Shown here in pieces: positions 19,549 through 30,133 of a DNA stretch of 64,000 nt. The stretch is taken from the NCBI GenBank assembly GCA_946495675.1, contig CAMMDQ010000003.1, forward strand, positions 64,453 through 128,452, read 5' to 3'. The stretch's first letter is position 1. Each line of letters begins with the position of its first letter. The position numbers and the translations under genes were made by a program. The notes under the pieces are model-generated. The model was not told where the DNA came from. It made no database searches and saw only the letters and a program-made list of their open reading frames with translations. This DNA is from an uncultured Bacillota bacterium (GTDB lineage Bacteria; Bacillota; Clostridia; Christensenellales; UBA1242).

Positions 19549-19860
19549 TTATGTTTCTGGCACGACAAGATCAGGGTAGACTGCATGCAGAATTTCAGGG
19601 ATTGCAATTGTGATAAACAGCACAAGCACCAACAGCACAACAACACCAATGATAGTGTTTTTGATGCGGTTTTGTGCGTTTTTTCTTTGATCTTCGCTTT
19701 CACTTTTTGCAAGATTGATGCCTAGGATTATGGCATACACCGTTCCTGCGCCGCCAATGGCTGCCAAAATTGCATACAAAATATATGGCAAAGTTCCGTA
19801 AAGGTCGTTCAGCCAAGCAAGCGAGCCCAAATATTGATAGGCAAGAAGAGAAAAATTCAT
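19549..19860 (-). CDS. Mbov_0395/VirB2 pilin-like small membrane protein
   Basis: Two TM helices separated by GINLAKSESEDQRKNAQNRIKNTIIG, typical of pilin-like conjugal transfer proteins. Confidence 0.7.
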   Translation of the reverse strand: MNFSLLAYQYLGSLAWLNDLYGTLPYILYAILAAIGGAGTVYAIILGINLAKSESEDQRKNAQNRIKNTIIGVVVLLVLVLFITIAIPEILHAVYPDLVVPET

Positions 19861-20088
19861 CTTAAAATCTCCTTAATTTTTCTAAAAAAGATTTTAGCAT
19901 ATTTTTTTGCATTATGCAAGCATTCTTTGGCAATATTTTTATAGAAAAATTTTAAGCAATTTTCCCCCTTTAAAATTCATAGCAAAAATTTCCATAAGAT
20001 TTTTTTAAAAATTGCAAACAGGGCGAAAAAATGACATAAAAGATATTAAAAAAAAATCAAAAAACTGCAAGAGAAAAAGCATAAAAAA

Positions 20089-20116
20089 ATCTCACAAAAT
20101 TGTGAGATTTTTGCTT
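20089..20116. terminator. Bidirectional terminator
   Basis: AAAAAATCTCACAAAATTGTGAGATTTTT. Confidence 0.8.
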
Positions 20117-20151
20117 GATTGTTATAAGACTGCTTATATTCAACCTTGATT

Positions 20152-20556
20152 TCACTCCTTAGGAGGTGTTGTTCCTTCTCCACCAGGAATAACAGAGCCA
20201 GTTCCCTTTTCATCCAAACCAACTGCGCTCAAAATCATTGGCAGGAAGGTGTTGAAGAACAAAATCAAAACAATGGTCACACCAACTGCGATTGCAACGG
20301 TGATAAGGTGTTTTTTTGCTTCATCACGTTTGCCTTGTTCGTCAGCCCTTGCAAGCTTCACGCCAAGATAGATGGCATAAATTGCACCAATCGCACCAAC
20401 AAGACCAAGCACAACCCACAGCACAATGGAAAGAATGTTGAAAACATCGTTTAAAACTGTATAAATGCCACCATTGTCACCCGTCGTGCTTAAATTTAAA
20501 TTTTTAAAAAAGTCTGACCAACTTGCTGCAAGAGTCTTACCCAATAAACTAAACAT
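20152..20556 (-). CDS. Mbov_0395/VirB2 pilin-like small membrane protein (paralog)
   Basis: Same architecture as 19549-19860: GAIGAIYAIYLGVKLARADEQGKRDEAKKHLITVAIAVG. Confidence 0.7.
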   Translation of the reverse strand: MFSLLGKTLAASWSDFFKNLNLSTTGDNGGIYTVLNDVFNILSIVLWVVLGLVGAIGAIYAIYLGVKLARADEQGKRDEAKKHLITVAIAVGVTIVLILFFNTFLPMILSAVGLDEKGTGSVIPGGEGTTPPKE

Positions 20557-20781
20557 AAACTACCTCCCAATGAGAAATATTTTTTATTTACAAGCCTATA
20601 ATAGCATAAAAAAAATAAATTACAAAACGATTTTGACAAATTTTTTAAATTTTTTTAATTTTTTTTGAATTTATTTTCAATTTAATTTTAAGCAGTTTTT
20701 TTAAAAATATTTATTGGCTTTCAATTTTTTAATTTAAGGCATAAAATTAATAAAAAATTGCCTGCAAGGGCAGACGAATTT

Positions 20782-20970
20782 TTAGAAAAAGAAAGAATTT
20801 CCATTATTTGGACAGGTGTTTTGCGTGCAACTGTTGCCATAGAAGTTCTGACCGTTCAGTGCCAGCAACAATAGAAGCAGAAAGTTTGTGTTGGTGTTTA
20901 AGTTTGTGTCAGTTGCCGATGTTATGACAGATAGCAAAAGAACAAACAAAAGATTTTGTGTGCTATTCAT
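20782..20970 (-). CDS. Small Asn/Leu-rich hydrophobic protein
   Basis: 62 aa with strong SD AAAAAGGGGG before ATG. Confidence 0.45.
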   Translation of the reverse strand: MNSTQNLLFVLLLSVITSATDTNLNTNTNFLLLLLLALNGQNFYGNSCTQNTCPNNGNSFFF

Positions 20971-21126
20971 ATTTCCCCCTTTTTACAAAAATCTTGTTTT
21001 TTTGTCAAAAAAGAATAATTTTCTTTTTTGCGATTTCTTTTGTATTTGTCAAAATATAGATGCAGGCAATTACATAAGTATTTATGTTTTCTGCTTTTAA
21101 ATTGTGAACAAAAGGAAATGAAAAAT

Positions 21127-21459
21127 ATGAATAGATTTTTGCTTTTGACCGAGCGTAATCGCAGGGAAATAGAAAATGCTCTTCCGCATGAAAACGCCAC
21201 CAGAGCACTCGCTGATTATTTTTCCAACTTTGCCGACTCAACTCGCATCAAAATTTTGACCTGTCTTTCAATGATGAATATGTGTGTCAATGACCTTTCA
21301 ACCATCTTGGGCATCAATCAAACCACAATATCACATCAGCTTAAAACGCTTAAAGATCAAGGACTTGTTTCTTATCGCAGAGAAGGCAAAATTTTGGTTT
21401 ACTTTCTGACAAGCTCTTCCGTCAATGACATCATGCTATACGCCGTGCAAGCACTTTAA
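21127..21459 (+). CDS. ArsR-type winged-helix transcriptional regulator
   Basis: ALADYFSNFADSTRIKILTCLSMMNMCVNDLSTILGINQTTISHQLKTLKDQGLVSYRREGK. Confidence 0.9.
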   Translation: MNRFLLLTERNRREIENALPHENATRALADYFSNFADSTRIKILTCLSMMNMCVNDLSTILGINQTTISHQLKTLKDQGLVSYRREGKILVYFLTSSSVNDIMLYAVQAL

Positions 21460-21513
21460 AGCTCTTGACAAAAATTCTTCATTTTGGCATAATAAGGTCA
21501 AAGGGATCAATAT

Positions 21514-21978
21514 ATGAAAAGGGTTTTTGACACTCTCAACCAAATGAGTTTTACTTTGCCGAAGGGTTATCACTTGACAGATGACAAATACACCTTGCCA
21601 AATGGGCAAGGTTTTATCAACAAAGAAAATTATTTGTCAGACGATGGAGAGGTGATTTCTTTTTTCGAGTTGCACAGGTCTAAAGATGAATTTTTTGAAA
21701 GTTATGATAGTCTTTGCATAGATGCAAAAACTTTAAGTCAAAAATATGAACTTGAGAAAAACTTTTTAATCAGATTGGGAGATTTTGTTTTTCCAGTTTA
21801 TATCATTAAAGGATTCGACCAAAAACTGATTCATGTTGTGCAGATTTTTATTGATTGCGGTGATTGTATGGGGGTTTTGATGTTCAACATCAAAGATTCA
21901 TCAGGCGATGTCAAAGAAATGATAGCAAACAATAAAATTTTTAAAGATGCAGTCAGCCTTCTTAGGAGTGTGAAATGA
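21514..21978 (+). CDS. Hypothetical protein
   Basis: 154-aa ORF, promoter TTGACA-N17-CATAAT at 21465-21493, overlaps queH start. Confidence 0.7.
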   Translation: MKRVFDTLNQMSFTLPKGYHLTDDKYTLPNGQGFINKENYLSDDGEVISFFELHRSKDEFFESYDSLCIDAKTLSQKYELEKNFLIRLGDFVFPVYIIKGFDQKLIHVVQIFIDCGDCMGVLMFNIKDSSGDVKEMIANNKIFKDAVSLLRSVK

Positions 21979-22505
21979 AAAAACTTCTGCTGCATTCATG
22001 TTGCGGACCTTGCTCAACACAAGTTATTGACTTTCTGAAAAATGATTATGATATAACAATATATTATTATAACCCGAATATAGACACCGATGAAGAATAC
22101 CAGCATAGACTCAGTGAGCAAAAACGCTATTGTCAAATCGTGGGCGTTCCGGTCATTGAAGATGGTTATAACAGTGGCGATTTTCTTGAAAAAGTCAAAG
22201 GCTTTGAAAATGAAAGGGAGGGTGGTGCAAGATGTCCAATTTGTTTCAAATTAAGGCTGCAAAAAACTGCACAAAAAGCAAAAACTCTTGGCTTTGACAT
22301 TTTTGGAACAACACTCACAGTTTCTCCACACAAAAACGCAGAAATCATCAATGCAATAGGCAAAAGCGTTGGCTTTGATGAAGAGATTGAATTTTTAGAG
22401 GGGAATTATAAAAAACAAGATGGCTATAAGAAAAGCATTGAATTTTCAAAAAAATATAATCTTTACAGACAGACATATTGCGGTTGTAAATTTTCAAGAA
22501 GATAA
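21975..22505 (+). CDS. queH: Epoxyqueuosine reductase QueH (DUF208)
   Basis: LLLHSCCGPCSTQVIDFL, YYNPNIDTDEEYQHRLSEQ, CGCKFS. Confidence 0.95.
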   Translation: MKKLLLHSCCGPCSTQVIDFLKNDYDITIYYYNPNIDTDEEYQHRLSEQKRYCQIVGVPVIEDGYNSGDFLEKVKGFENEREGGARCPICFKLRLQKTAQKAKTLGFDIFGTTLTVSPHKNAEIINAIGKSVGFDEEIEFLEGNYKKQDGYKKSIEFSKKYNLYRQTYCGCKFSRR

Positions 22506-22573
22506 AAAAGTTGACTAAAATGCTTGGAAGAATTGGATAAAATATAGTAAAATATCCCACAAGGTGCAAAAAA

Positions 22574-23431
22574 TTGAGATTTCATTTTGACGAAAATAAA
22601 AAATATTTGTATTTTGAAGATGAAAGATGTGAAAAACTCACTCGAAAGTGTTTGAAAACGATTTACATCTGTTTTTCTGTTGCAGCATTTATCACAATCG
22701 CTTTATATATCTGGTTTTTTTCTGGCTATTATTTTATGACCATCTCTGGCAGATCAATGCAGTCAACGATCAATCCAGATATCACTTTGCAAACCCAGTC
22801 GCAAGATTGTGCCATAGTTGACAAAGATGAGCCTTACACTTATGGAGATATTATTATCATCAACCACCCAGAGCATATTGAAGGCGAAACGATAATTAAA
22901 AGAGTTTTGGCTTTTGAAGGGGACAAAATTTCAATCATAAAAACAACAGGAGAAGATGGATTTTATTTTTATCATCTTTTAAGAATAAAAGACGGCAGCC
23001 TAACCATTGAAGTGGTGCAAGAAGATTATATTTACCAAACAAACGGCATACCAGGATGGGAAAGAGAACCATCTTATCCTTACAACAATGTGCTTTATGA
23101 AAAACAATTTTTTGATGCATACTTGAATCCTGTTGGCAGATTTTATCAAGCCGACCAGGTGGAAGAAATTGTCTTTGGCAGTCAAACAGTTTTATTTTAT
23201 GAAGTGGGCGAAGGACAGATCTTCTATATGGGAGACAATCGAGCAAACAGTTCTGACGCAAGATATTTTGGGCCGGTCAATGCTGAAGAGATGGTTGTTG
23301 GCAAGGTGGTCAAACTTATAGAAAACGGCTCATACTCACAACTATTCTTCGTTCGAGGATATTATCAACTTAAAGGACTTTTTGAATACTTTATGCCAAA
23401 ACTTCTTGATTATTTTGCCTGGACATACTAA
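22574..23431 (+). CDS. lepB: Signal peptidase I
   Basis: SGRSMQSTINP, IIKRVLAFEGDKI, GDNRANSSDARYFGPV. Confidence 0.95.
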   Translation: MRFHFDENKKYLYFEDERCEKLTRKCLKTIYICFSVAAFITIALYIWFFSGYYFMTISGRSMQSTINPDITLQTQSQDCAIVDKDEPYTYGDIIIINHPEHIEGETIIKRVLAFEGDKISIIKTTGEDGFYFYHLLRIKDGSLTIEVVQEDYIYQTNGIPGWEREPSYPYNNVLYEKQFFDAYLNPVGRFYQADQVEEIVFGSQTVLFYEVGEGQIFYMGDNRANSSDARYFGPVNAEEMVVGKVVKLIENGSYSQLFFVRGYYQLKGLFEYFMPKLLDYFAWTY

Positions 23432-23513
23432 AATCGTTTGGATTTTTGGCTTAAATGTGCTAAAATAAAGCTAAGGTTAACACCTAAAAAAATAAAAAAG
23501 GAGAGATTGATAG

Positions 23514-23786
23514 ATGAACAAACAACAATTTATCAAAGCATTTGCAGAAAAAGCAAATTTCACTCAAAAAGATGCAGGAATTGCTTTTGACGCTATGGCA
23601 TCAACTGTTATTGATGCACTCAAATCAGGAGAAAAAATCCAAATCGCAGGGTTCGGAACTTACGAACTTAAAAAACGTCCTGCAAGAGAAGGTATCAACC
23701 CTTCAACAAAACAAAAGGTTAAAATCCCAGCACAAAAAGTGCCTTCTTTCAAGTTTGGAAACAGCTTTAAAGGACTTTTCAACTAA
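23514..23786 (+). CDS. hup: HU family DNA-binding protein
   Basis: 90 aa; GFGTYELKKRPAREGINPSTKQKVKIPA. Confidence 0.97.
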   Translation: MNKQQFIKAFAEKANFTQKDAGIAFDAMASTVIDALKSGEKIQIAGFGTYELKKRPAREGINPSTKQKVKIPAQKVPSFKFGNSFKGLFN

Positions 23787-23799
23787 GATAAACAAAACA

Positions 23800-23827
23800 A
23801 GCTTGCCAACAGTGCAAGCTTTTTTTA
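23800..23827 (+). terminator. Intrinsic terminator after HU
   Basis: AGCTTGCCAACAGTGCAAGCTTTTTTT. Confidence 0.85.
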
Positions 23828-23850
23828 TGCCATTTTGATTTTTTGATTTC

Positions 23851-23880
23851 ACATATTTTTTTTGCCTTTGAGTCATACTA
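23851..23880 (+). promoter_or_regulatory. Candidate sigma-G promoter of gerA-type operon
   Basis: ACATA-N18-CATACTA against the consensus GHATR-N18-CATnhTA. Confidence 0.55.
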
Positions 23881-23900
23881 CTATCGAAAAAGGCGGAAAG

Positions 23901-25322
23901 ATGAAACAAAATGTTGAAAAATTTATTGAAAAACTAAAATCGCAGTTTCATGATGACAGCGACTTTGCAAGCCGCCTGTTTGTTTGTTCAAATGGCAAAA
24001 TTGGATTTGTTTTTCTAAAGAGCATGTCTGATCCTGTTTTGTTTTCTCAAAGCATATATCTCCCTATTCAAAACTTTGAAGGGGAAATAAACAAACAACT
24101 GCTTATAGACAAAATCTTAAAAAACAACGGTGTTGAAAGCATTGAAGAAGAGAAAATCTTTGCTGACATTCTTGATGGGAAGGTTATTGTCTTTTCAGAC
24201 TTTTTTGACGGCTTTATTTCTGTTGATATAACTAAATATCCTACCAGAACGCCTAGCGAGCCGCCAACTTCGCCAGTCATTCAAGGTCCAAGAGAGGGAT
24301 TTGTCGAAGACTTTAAAACCAACATGACTTTACTAAGACGGCGAATTCACTCAAAAGATTTGGTTTTTAAAACACTGATTGTTGGGCAGCACACTCAAAC
24401 AAAAGTTATCCTTTCTTACATTCATGGCGTTGCAGACAAAAGAGTGATAAAAGAGGTTGAAGAAAAAATCAAAAATATCAAGATTGATGGAGTGATTGAT
24501 TCTTATTACATTTTATCATATCTTGAAAAACGACCGAATTCGCTTTTTAAGCAGATTGGAAATTCTGAGAAACCTGATGTCGTGGTTTCAAAAATGCTGG
24601 AAGGCAAAGTGGCAATCATTGTGGATAATTCGCCAATAGTTTTGACTGTGCCTTTTATTTTGATGGAAGATATGCAGTCAAGCAACGATTATTATACAAA
24701 TCATCATTATGCTTCAGTCGTGCGATTTATCAGAATGTGTGGGCTTTTGATCGCCATTGTTGCACCGGGTTTTTATCTTGCACTTCAGCTTTTCCATTAT
24801 AATATTTTGCCGTTAAATTTTTTGATAACCATTGCTGACACAACACAAGGGCTGCCATTTACTCCATTTTTAGAAATTTTGTTTATATTTTTGCTGTTTC
24901 AAATTCTGTATGAAGTCAGTTTGCGTCTTCCAAGTTACTTAGGGCTTGCCACAAGTGTGGTTGGAGCTCTTATTTTGGGTGATACCGGAGTTAAAGCTGG
25001 GCTCATCTCTCCGCCAGGAGTGATCATCACTGCACTGGCAAAAATTGCTCTTTACACTGTGCCCGAGCAGCAATCACAAATCACTGTTTTGCAAATTGTT
25101 TTTATCATTCTTGGCGGCTCACTTGGCGTGCTTGGCATTATCACAGGATTTGTTTATGTAGTCAATTATCTCAACACTCTTGACGACTACAAAACGCCTT
25201 ATCTTGCTCCTTATGCTCCGAGAGTTAAGGAAGATTTGGCTGATGCACTGCTTAAGTCTTCAATAAACGATCATCACGCTCCGCCAAAATCCTTCCCCAC
25301 AGGCAAAGGAGGGGCGAAATGA
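23901..25322 (+). CDS. gerKA: Spore germination protein, GerAA/GerKA family
   Basis: GerA family motifs; start refined to MKQNVEK behind SD AAAGGCGG. Confidence 0.93.
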   Translation: MKQNVEKFIEKLKSQFHDDSDFASRLFVCSNGKIGFVFLKSMSDPVLFSQSIYLPIQNFEGEINKQLLIDKILKNNGVESIEEEKIFADILDGKVIVFSDFFDGFISVDITKYPTRTPSEPPTSPVIQGPREGFVEDFKTNMTLLRRRIHSKDLVFKTLIVGQHTQTKVILSYIHGVADKRVIKEVEEKIKNIKIDGVIDSYYILSYLEKRPNSLFKQIGNSEKPDVVVSKMLEGKVAIIVDNSPIVLTVPFILMEDMQSSNDYYTNHHYASVVRFIRMCGLLIAIVAPGFYLALQLFHYNILPLNFLITIADTTQGLPFTPFLEILFIFLLFQILYEVSLRLPSYLGLATSVVGALILGDTGVKAGLISPPGVIITALAKIALYTVPEQQSQITVLQIVFIILGGSLGVLGIITGFVYVVNYLNTLDDYKTPYLAPYAPRVKEDLADALLKSSINDHHAPPKSFPTGKGGAK

Positions 25323-26407
25323 AAACAATCAGTGCAAGACAAACGGGAATCATCGTTTTTTTGACCATTTTGGCAAATAAAATTTTGGTTTTGCCTTCTG
25401 TTATGTATGAGCAATCCAAAGCAGATTCAATCTTTGCTCTTATTGCCATTTTCAGCTTTGAACTTTTGGTTTTGACAATTTTTTTGCAGGTAAAAAAAGC
25501 TCACCCAGACCAGAATTTAAAAGAGATCTTAAAACAAAAGGTGGGAGCTGTTGTTGCCAAAATTGTGATTTTTGCTTTCCTCGTCTTTTTTCTGTTTAAA
25601 ACCATGCTCACATATTCAGTGCTTTATATTTATTTAAAAGACCTTGTTTATCAAGACGAATTTGGTTTTTTGGCTCTTGTATGTCTTTTTCCCGTTGTAA
25701 ATCATGCAGTTGTTTGTGGCTTAAGGGCAATGGGGCGCACTTTTGAGCTGTTCTATTATATAGTTTTAGTTGGAGTGCTTTTCTGTCTTGGTATTGCTTT
25801 TTTTACAGATATATCAATGCCAAATTTCTTTGTTGCTTCCCCAACTGAGATTTTAAATTCTGGTTTTACTCATATTTTTGCCTTTGGCGACTATCTGGCA
25901 TTATTTTTGTTTATTGACAAAATCAAACTTAGAAAAGGGGAAGGGAAAAAGATATTTTTCTTTGCTTTTGTTGGCATTTTTCTTGTGCTGTCAATCTTTG
26001 TGGTTTTTTATTCAAAATATCAGGTTACTGCTTTCATGCACAACAATGCTTTGGCAGATTTATTGATATTTTCTGTTCAATTCAATGCGATTGGCAGGCT
26101 TGATATTATCGCAATGTTGACAATCATGACACTGGGGCTGTTTCAACTTGAAATTTTTCAAGCAGCTTTTTGCGAAAGCTTTGTGCAAGTTTTCGAAAAA
26201 TTATCTATCAAATATGCCGTTGCGGTGTTTGATGTTTTGTTTTTCGTCATTTATCTTGTAATCATCAAAAAATATGAAATAATGCTTAGTTTTGCAACCG
26301 ATTATCTTATATATTTGGCCATTTTGACAAATGTGGTCTTGCCAATTTTAATCTATGCTTTAGGGCATAAGCATAAAAAGGAGCTAAGCAATGAAAAAAG
26401 TGATTAA
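25319..26407 (+). CDS. gerKB: Spore germination permease, GerAB/GerKB family
   Basis: ISARQTGIIVFLTILANKILVLPSV; about 10 TM; position in ger operon. Confidence 0.92.
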   Translation: MKTISARQTGIIVFLTILANKILVLPSVMYEQSKADSIFALIAIFSFELLVLTIFLQVKKAHPDQNLKEILKQKVGAVVAKIVIFAFLVFFLFKTMLTYSVLYIYLKDLVYQDEFGFLALVCLFPVVNHAVVCGLRAMGRTFELFYYIVLVGVLFCLGIAFFTDISMPNFFVASPTEILNSGFTHIFAFGDYLALFLFIDKIKLRKGEGKKIFFFAFVGIFLVLSIFVVFYSKYQVTAFMHNNALADLLIFSVQFNAIGRLDIIAMLTIMTLGLFQLEIFQAAFCESFVQVFEKLSIKYAVAVFDVLFFVIYLVIIKKYEIMLSFATDYLIYLAILTNVVLPILIYALGHKHKKELSNEKSD

Positions 26408-27740
26408 TGCAATAAAAAAATATCCTTTTATTTTGATTTTAGTGCTAATTTTGGTTGTTTTTACGCCTTATTCATTGTTTTCACCAGGGCAGAGCCGTAA
26501 AAGAGCTGTCGTTATTGCAATCGGTCTTGATAAAATTGAAAATGAATACGAAATTTCTTTTTTAACATTTATTCCTTCGCCAAATCAAGAATTTCAGCAA
26601 TCAAATTCAGTTGTTTCTGGCAAAGGCTCATCAGTTTCTGAAGCTGTGCTAGATGCACAGCTGACTCTTGGCAAAGACATTGGTCTTTCACATGCAAAAA
26701 CAACTGTTGTCAATGAAAGGATGCTTGAAGAAGACATTTCTTCTTCACTTGACTATTTAATGCGAGTTGTTTCTTTGCCAGAAAACACTGTTTTCGTATG
26801 CACAAACACTACTGCTAAAGAATTATTGATGGCAACCGACTCGCTTGAGCAAAATCTAGGTTTAAAGCTTGATCAGTTGGTGTCTTACAACGCAAACGAA
26901 GTTTATATCACAGACACTTCTCTTGAAGCTTTTTATAAAGGCTATTACAGCCCAACCAAATCATCATTGATTGGTTATATCGAACATGTCAAAGAGGACG
27001 GCTCTCAATCAGAGCAAGGAGGAGGACAAAATCAGTCGGGCTCGCAAAGCTCTGGATGTTCTCAAGAAACCTCACAAAGCACATCTTCTCAAGGCGGACA
27101 ACAGGGAGGGGCTGGCTCTTCAGAACAAAATTCATCAGCTGGAAGCTCAGGGCAGAGCGAAAATGAAAAACAGCGAGGATCACTGCAGGGGCAAAGCCAA
27201 ATTTTAAACAAGGGTGATGCTGTCTTGCTGCGTGATGGACAAAAGGTGGCCCTTCTTGATGTTGACAATCTTAACAGTATAAATTTGCTTAGCACAAAAA
27301 GGTCTCTCGACAGCATTACAATATCTGACGTGCAAACTGAAGATGAAAAAAATGTTGATATGACCTTTTTGGTGAAGAACAAAGTGGTTTCGATCAAGAC
27401 CGATTTTCAAAACAATATTCCGCTTTTTGTTGCAAACATAAATCTTGGAGTGCAGCTAAGCGAAATTGACACCAAGGCTCAAAAGGTCAAACAGAATGTT
27501 CAAAACACTCAAATCACTGAAGAAATCGCAAAAAAACTTGAGCAGAAAATCAAGTCAGAGTTTTCGCAGATGCTGCAAATCATACGAGAAAATAAGGCTG
27601 ATGTTATAGGGGTATATGACTCGTTTTTTACCCATAATCGAAAAGAATTTTTAAAGTTTTTGTCTTCCTTAGATGACAGAGAAAACTTTTTAAATCATGT
27701 GGTTTTTATGCTTAACCTAAAAATTCAGCAGGATGGCTGA
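26391..27740 (+). CDS. gerKC: GerAC/GerKC-like germination protein with low-complexity insert
   Basis: Operon position; RAVVIAIGLDKIENEYEISF start; S/Q/G-rich insert; N-terminal TM without lipobox Cys. Confidence 0.88.
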   Translation: MKKVINAIKKYPFILILVLILVVFTPYSLFSPGQSRKRAVVIAIGLDKIENEYEISFLTFIPSPNQEFQQSNSVVSGKGSSVSEAVLDAQLTLGKDIGLSHAKTTVVNERMLEEDISSSLDYLMRVVSLPENTVFVCTNTTAKELLMATDSLEQNLGLKLDQLVSYNANEVYITDTSLEAFYKGYYSPTKSSLIGYIEHVKEDGSQSEQGGGQNQSGSQSSGCSQETSQSTSSQGGQQGGAGSSEQNSSAGSSGQSENEKQRGSLQGQSQILNKGDAVLLRDGQKVALLDVDNLNSINLLSTKRSLDSITISDVQTEDEKNVDMTFLVKNKVVSIKTDFQNNIPLFVANINLGVQLSEIDTKAQKVKQNVQNTQITEEIAKKLEQKIKSEFSQMLQIIRENKADVIGVYDSFFTHNRKEFLKFLSSLDDRENFLNHVVFMLNLKIQQDG

Positions 27741-27870
27741 AAATCTTGTCAGGTTATGTCTGCTGCAAAAAAATGTTAAAAAAACTTGAAAAAAATCCTT
27801 CTATTATTTGTGTAAAAATAATTTTTATGATAGAATACAATATGATTAATTATGATAGGAGGCAAACACT

Positions 27871-30120
27871 TTGAACGAGACAAATAATCAAAAACCAAAG
27901 TTTAGATATTCATATCTATTTTTGTTGCTGATTGCAATAATATTGATAATTCTTATTTTCACAAACACAGGCTACTCGGGACAAAAACTTGAAAACTTTA
28001 ATGATGTTTACGAGCTTGTTGATGGCACATATGTTGATTCAACCAGTGGCGAGGCACAGCAAGCTGTGGCGATGTATCGAACTGATGATACCATCTATTT
28101 TTTGGTAGAGGGGTCAAGATATGCAGATGCTTTTCCTGATTATAGCGATTATTATATCAACTATAAGTATTACGACGGGCAAATTGAAAGACTACTAGCT
28201 TATATCGATGAAAACGACATTCAAATAAAGGATATACCTTCAGTTGCTGGAGTAAATTTCTGGGATATTTTGTATCCAATCCTTTACCTTGGTTTTGGAA
28301 TATTTATCATTTGGATGATTTTCAGACTTATCAATTCTTCAAATAAAGGAGCGATGAGTTTTGGCAAAAGCAAAGCAAGATCTTATCAAAACAATCCTGT
28401 CAGATTCTCAGATGTTGCTGGTGCGGATGAAGAAAAAGAAGAGCTTGCTGAAATTGTTGAATTCTTAAAAAATCCATCAAATTTCACACAGCTTGGGGCA
28501 AGAATACCAAAAGGAGTGCTGCTTGTTGGGCCTCCTGGAACAGGAAAAACTTTGCTGGCACGAGCTGTTGCTGGTGAGGCAAATGTTCCATTCGTATTTA
28601 TCAGCGGTTCTGATTTTGTTGAAATGTTTGTGGGCGTTGGTGCTTCAAGAGTGAGAGATCTTTTTGACCAAGCCAAGAAAAATAAACCTTGCATTGTTTT
28701 TATTGATGAAATTGATGCTGTTGGTCGCCAGCGTGGTGCCGGTCTTGGTGGCGGAAATGATGAAAGAGAGCAAACCCTCAATCAACTTCTTGTTGAAATG
28801 GATGGTTTTGAGCCAAATGAAGGGATAATCGTTTTGGCAGCAACCAACCGTGCGGATGTTCTTGATCCAGCACTTTTGAGGCCTGGCAGGTTTGACAGAC
28901 AGGTGTACGTCAATGTTCCAGATGTTCGTGGCAGAGAAGGAATTTTGAAAATTCATGCTCGCAACAAGCCGCTTGATGACAATGTTGATTTCAAAGTTCT
29001 TGCAAAAATAACAGTTGGCTTTACTGGTGCAGATATTGAAAACATGCTCAATGAAGCTGCAATCCTGGCGGCAAGAGCGGGCAGACCAAAAATCACAATG
29101 ACAGACATTCAAGAAGGCATCAACAAAGTTACTATGGGACCTCAAAAGAAGAGCAGAATGGTTACCGAAAAAGACAGGCAGATCACAGCTTATCACGAGT
29201 CCGGGCATGCCATTCTTGGCAAGATGCTTAAGCACACTGATGAAATTCAAGAAGTTTCAATCATTCCTCGAGGAATGGCTGGAGGCTACACAATGCAGCG
29301 TCCAGAAAATGACAACTCATTTATATCATACAATCATTTGATGGATGAAATTGCAATGTGTATGGGCGGAAGAATTGCTGAAGAAATTGTATTCAAAGAT
29401 ATCACAACAGGTGCTTCAAGTGATATAAATCAAGCAACAAAACTTGCTCACAAAATGGTATACAACTGGGGTATGAGCAAAAATCTTGGATTTCTTGGTT
29501 TATCAAATGATCAACAAGTGTTTATTGGCAGAGATTATCAAACACGCTCAGATTTTTCTGAAAAACTTGCAGCAGAAGCAGATGATGAAATCAGGCAAAT
29601 TTTGGATTATAACTATAAAAGAGCCAAGAAAATTCTTTCTGACAACAGAAATCTTCTTGACCAAATGGCAAAACTTTTGCTTAGTCATGAAACGATCAAT
29701 AAAGATGAGATTGATTTGCTTATGCAAGGCAAAACAGCTGAAGAAGTTGCGCAGATCATGGACATAAGAGAGATGGAGCAACGCAAGAAGGAAGAGGAGT
29801 ATCGCAAACAGCTTGAAAAAGAAAGAAAAGCAAAAGCTATTGAAGAGAAATTGAAAGAAGGACAAAAACTTTTGCAGAGTGGTGTTATCACCCAAGAAGA
29901 ATATGATATGATCAAAAAAACATATTCAAAACAAGAAGATAATGCGATCACAAAAAACGCAAAAACACTTGACAAAAGTGAGCAAGAAAAGGATAATGTG
30001 AAAGAGAAGACGGCTCAAAAGAAAAATGATTCTTCTGAAATTGAAGAAAAAGCCAAAAAGACCGTCAAGAACAAAGAAACCGACAAAAAATCGGGGAAAG
30101 ATAGTGATAAAAAAGACTGA
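27871..30120 (+). CDS. ftsH: ATP-dependent zinc metalloprotease FtsH
   Basis: [38 protein letters not shown]; long charged C-terminal tail. Confidence 0.98.
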   Translation: MNETNNQKPKFRYSYLFLLLIAIILIILIFTNTGYSGQKLENFNDVYELVDGTYVDSTSGEAQQAVAMYRTDDTIYFLVEGSRYADAFPDYSDYYINYKYYDGQIERLLAYIDENDIQIKDIPSVAGVNFWDILYPILYLGFGIFIIWMIFRLINSSNKGAMSFGKSKARSYQNNPVRFSDVAGADEEKEELAEIVEFLKNPSNFTQLGARIPKGVLLVGPPGTGKTLLARAVAGEANVPFVFISGSDFVEMFVGVGASRVRDLFDQAKKNKPCIVFIDEIDAVGRQRGAGLGGGNDEREQTLNQLLVEMDGFEPNEGIIVLAATNRADVLDPALLRPGRFDRQVYVNVPDVRGREGILKIHARNKPLDDNVDFKVLAKITVGFTGADIENMLNEAAILAARAGRPKITMTDIQEGINKVTMGPQKKSRMVTEKDRQITAYHESGHAILGKMLKHTDEIQEVSIIPRGMAGGYTMQRPENDNSFISYNHLMDEIAMCMGGRIAEEIVFKDITTGASSDINQATKLAHKMVYNWGMSKNLGFLGLSNDQQVFIGRDYQTRSDFSEKLAAEADDEIRQILDYNYKRAKKILSDNRNLLDQMAKLLLSHETINKDEIDLLMQGKTAEEVAQIMDIREMEQRKKEEEYRKQLEKERKAKAIEEKLKEGQKLLQSGVITQEEYDMIKKTYSKQEDNAITKNAKTLDKSEQEKDNVKEKTAQKKNDSSEIEEKAKKTVKNKETDKKSGKDSDKKD

Positions 30121-30133
30121 TTAAGGAGCTTTC

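Noticed and set aside
26971-27207. Overlapping ORFs in the gerKC S/Q/G-rich insert
   Set aside because: Low-complexity insert leaves several frames open; no initiation signals.
28645-29250. 201-aa ORF antisense to ftsH
   Set aside because: Shadow ORF over conserved AAA domain.
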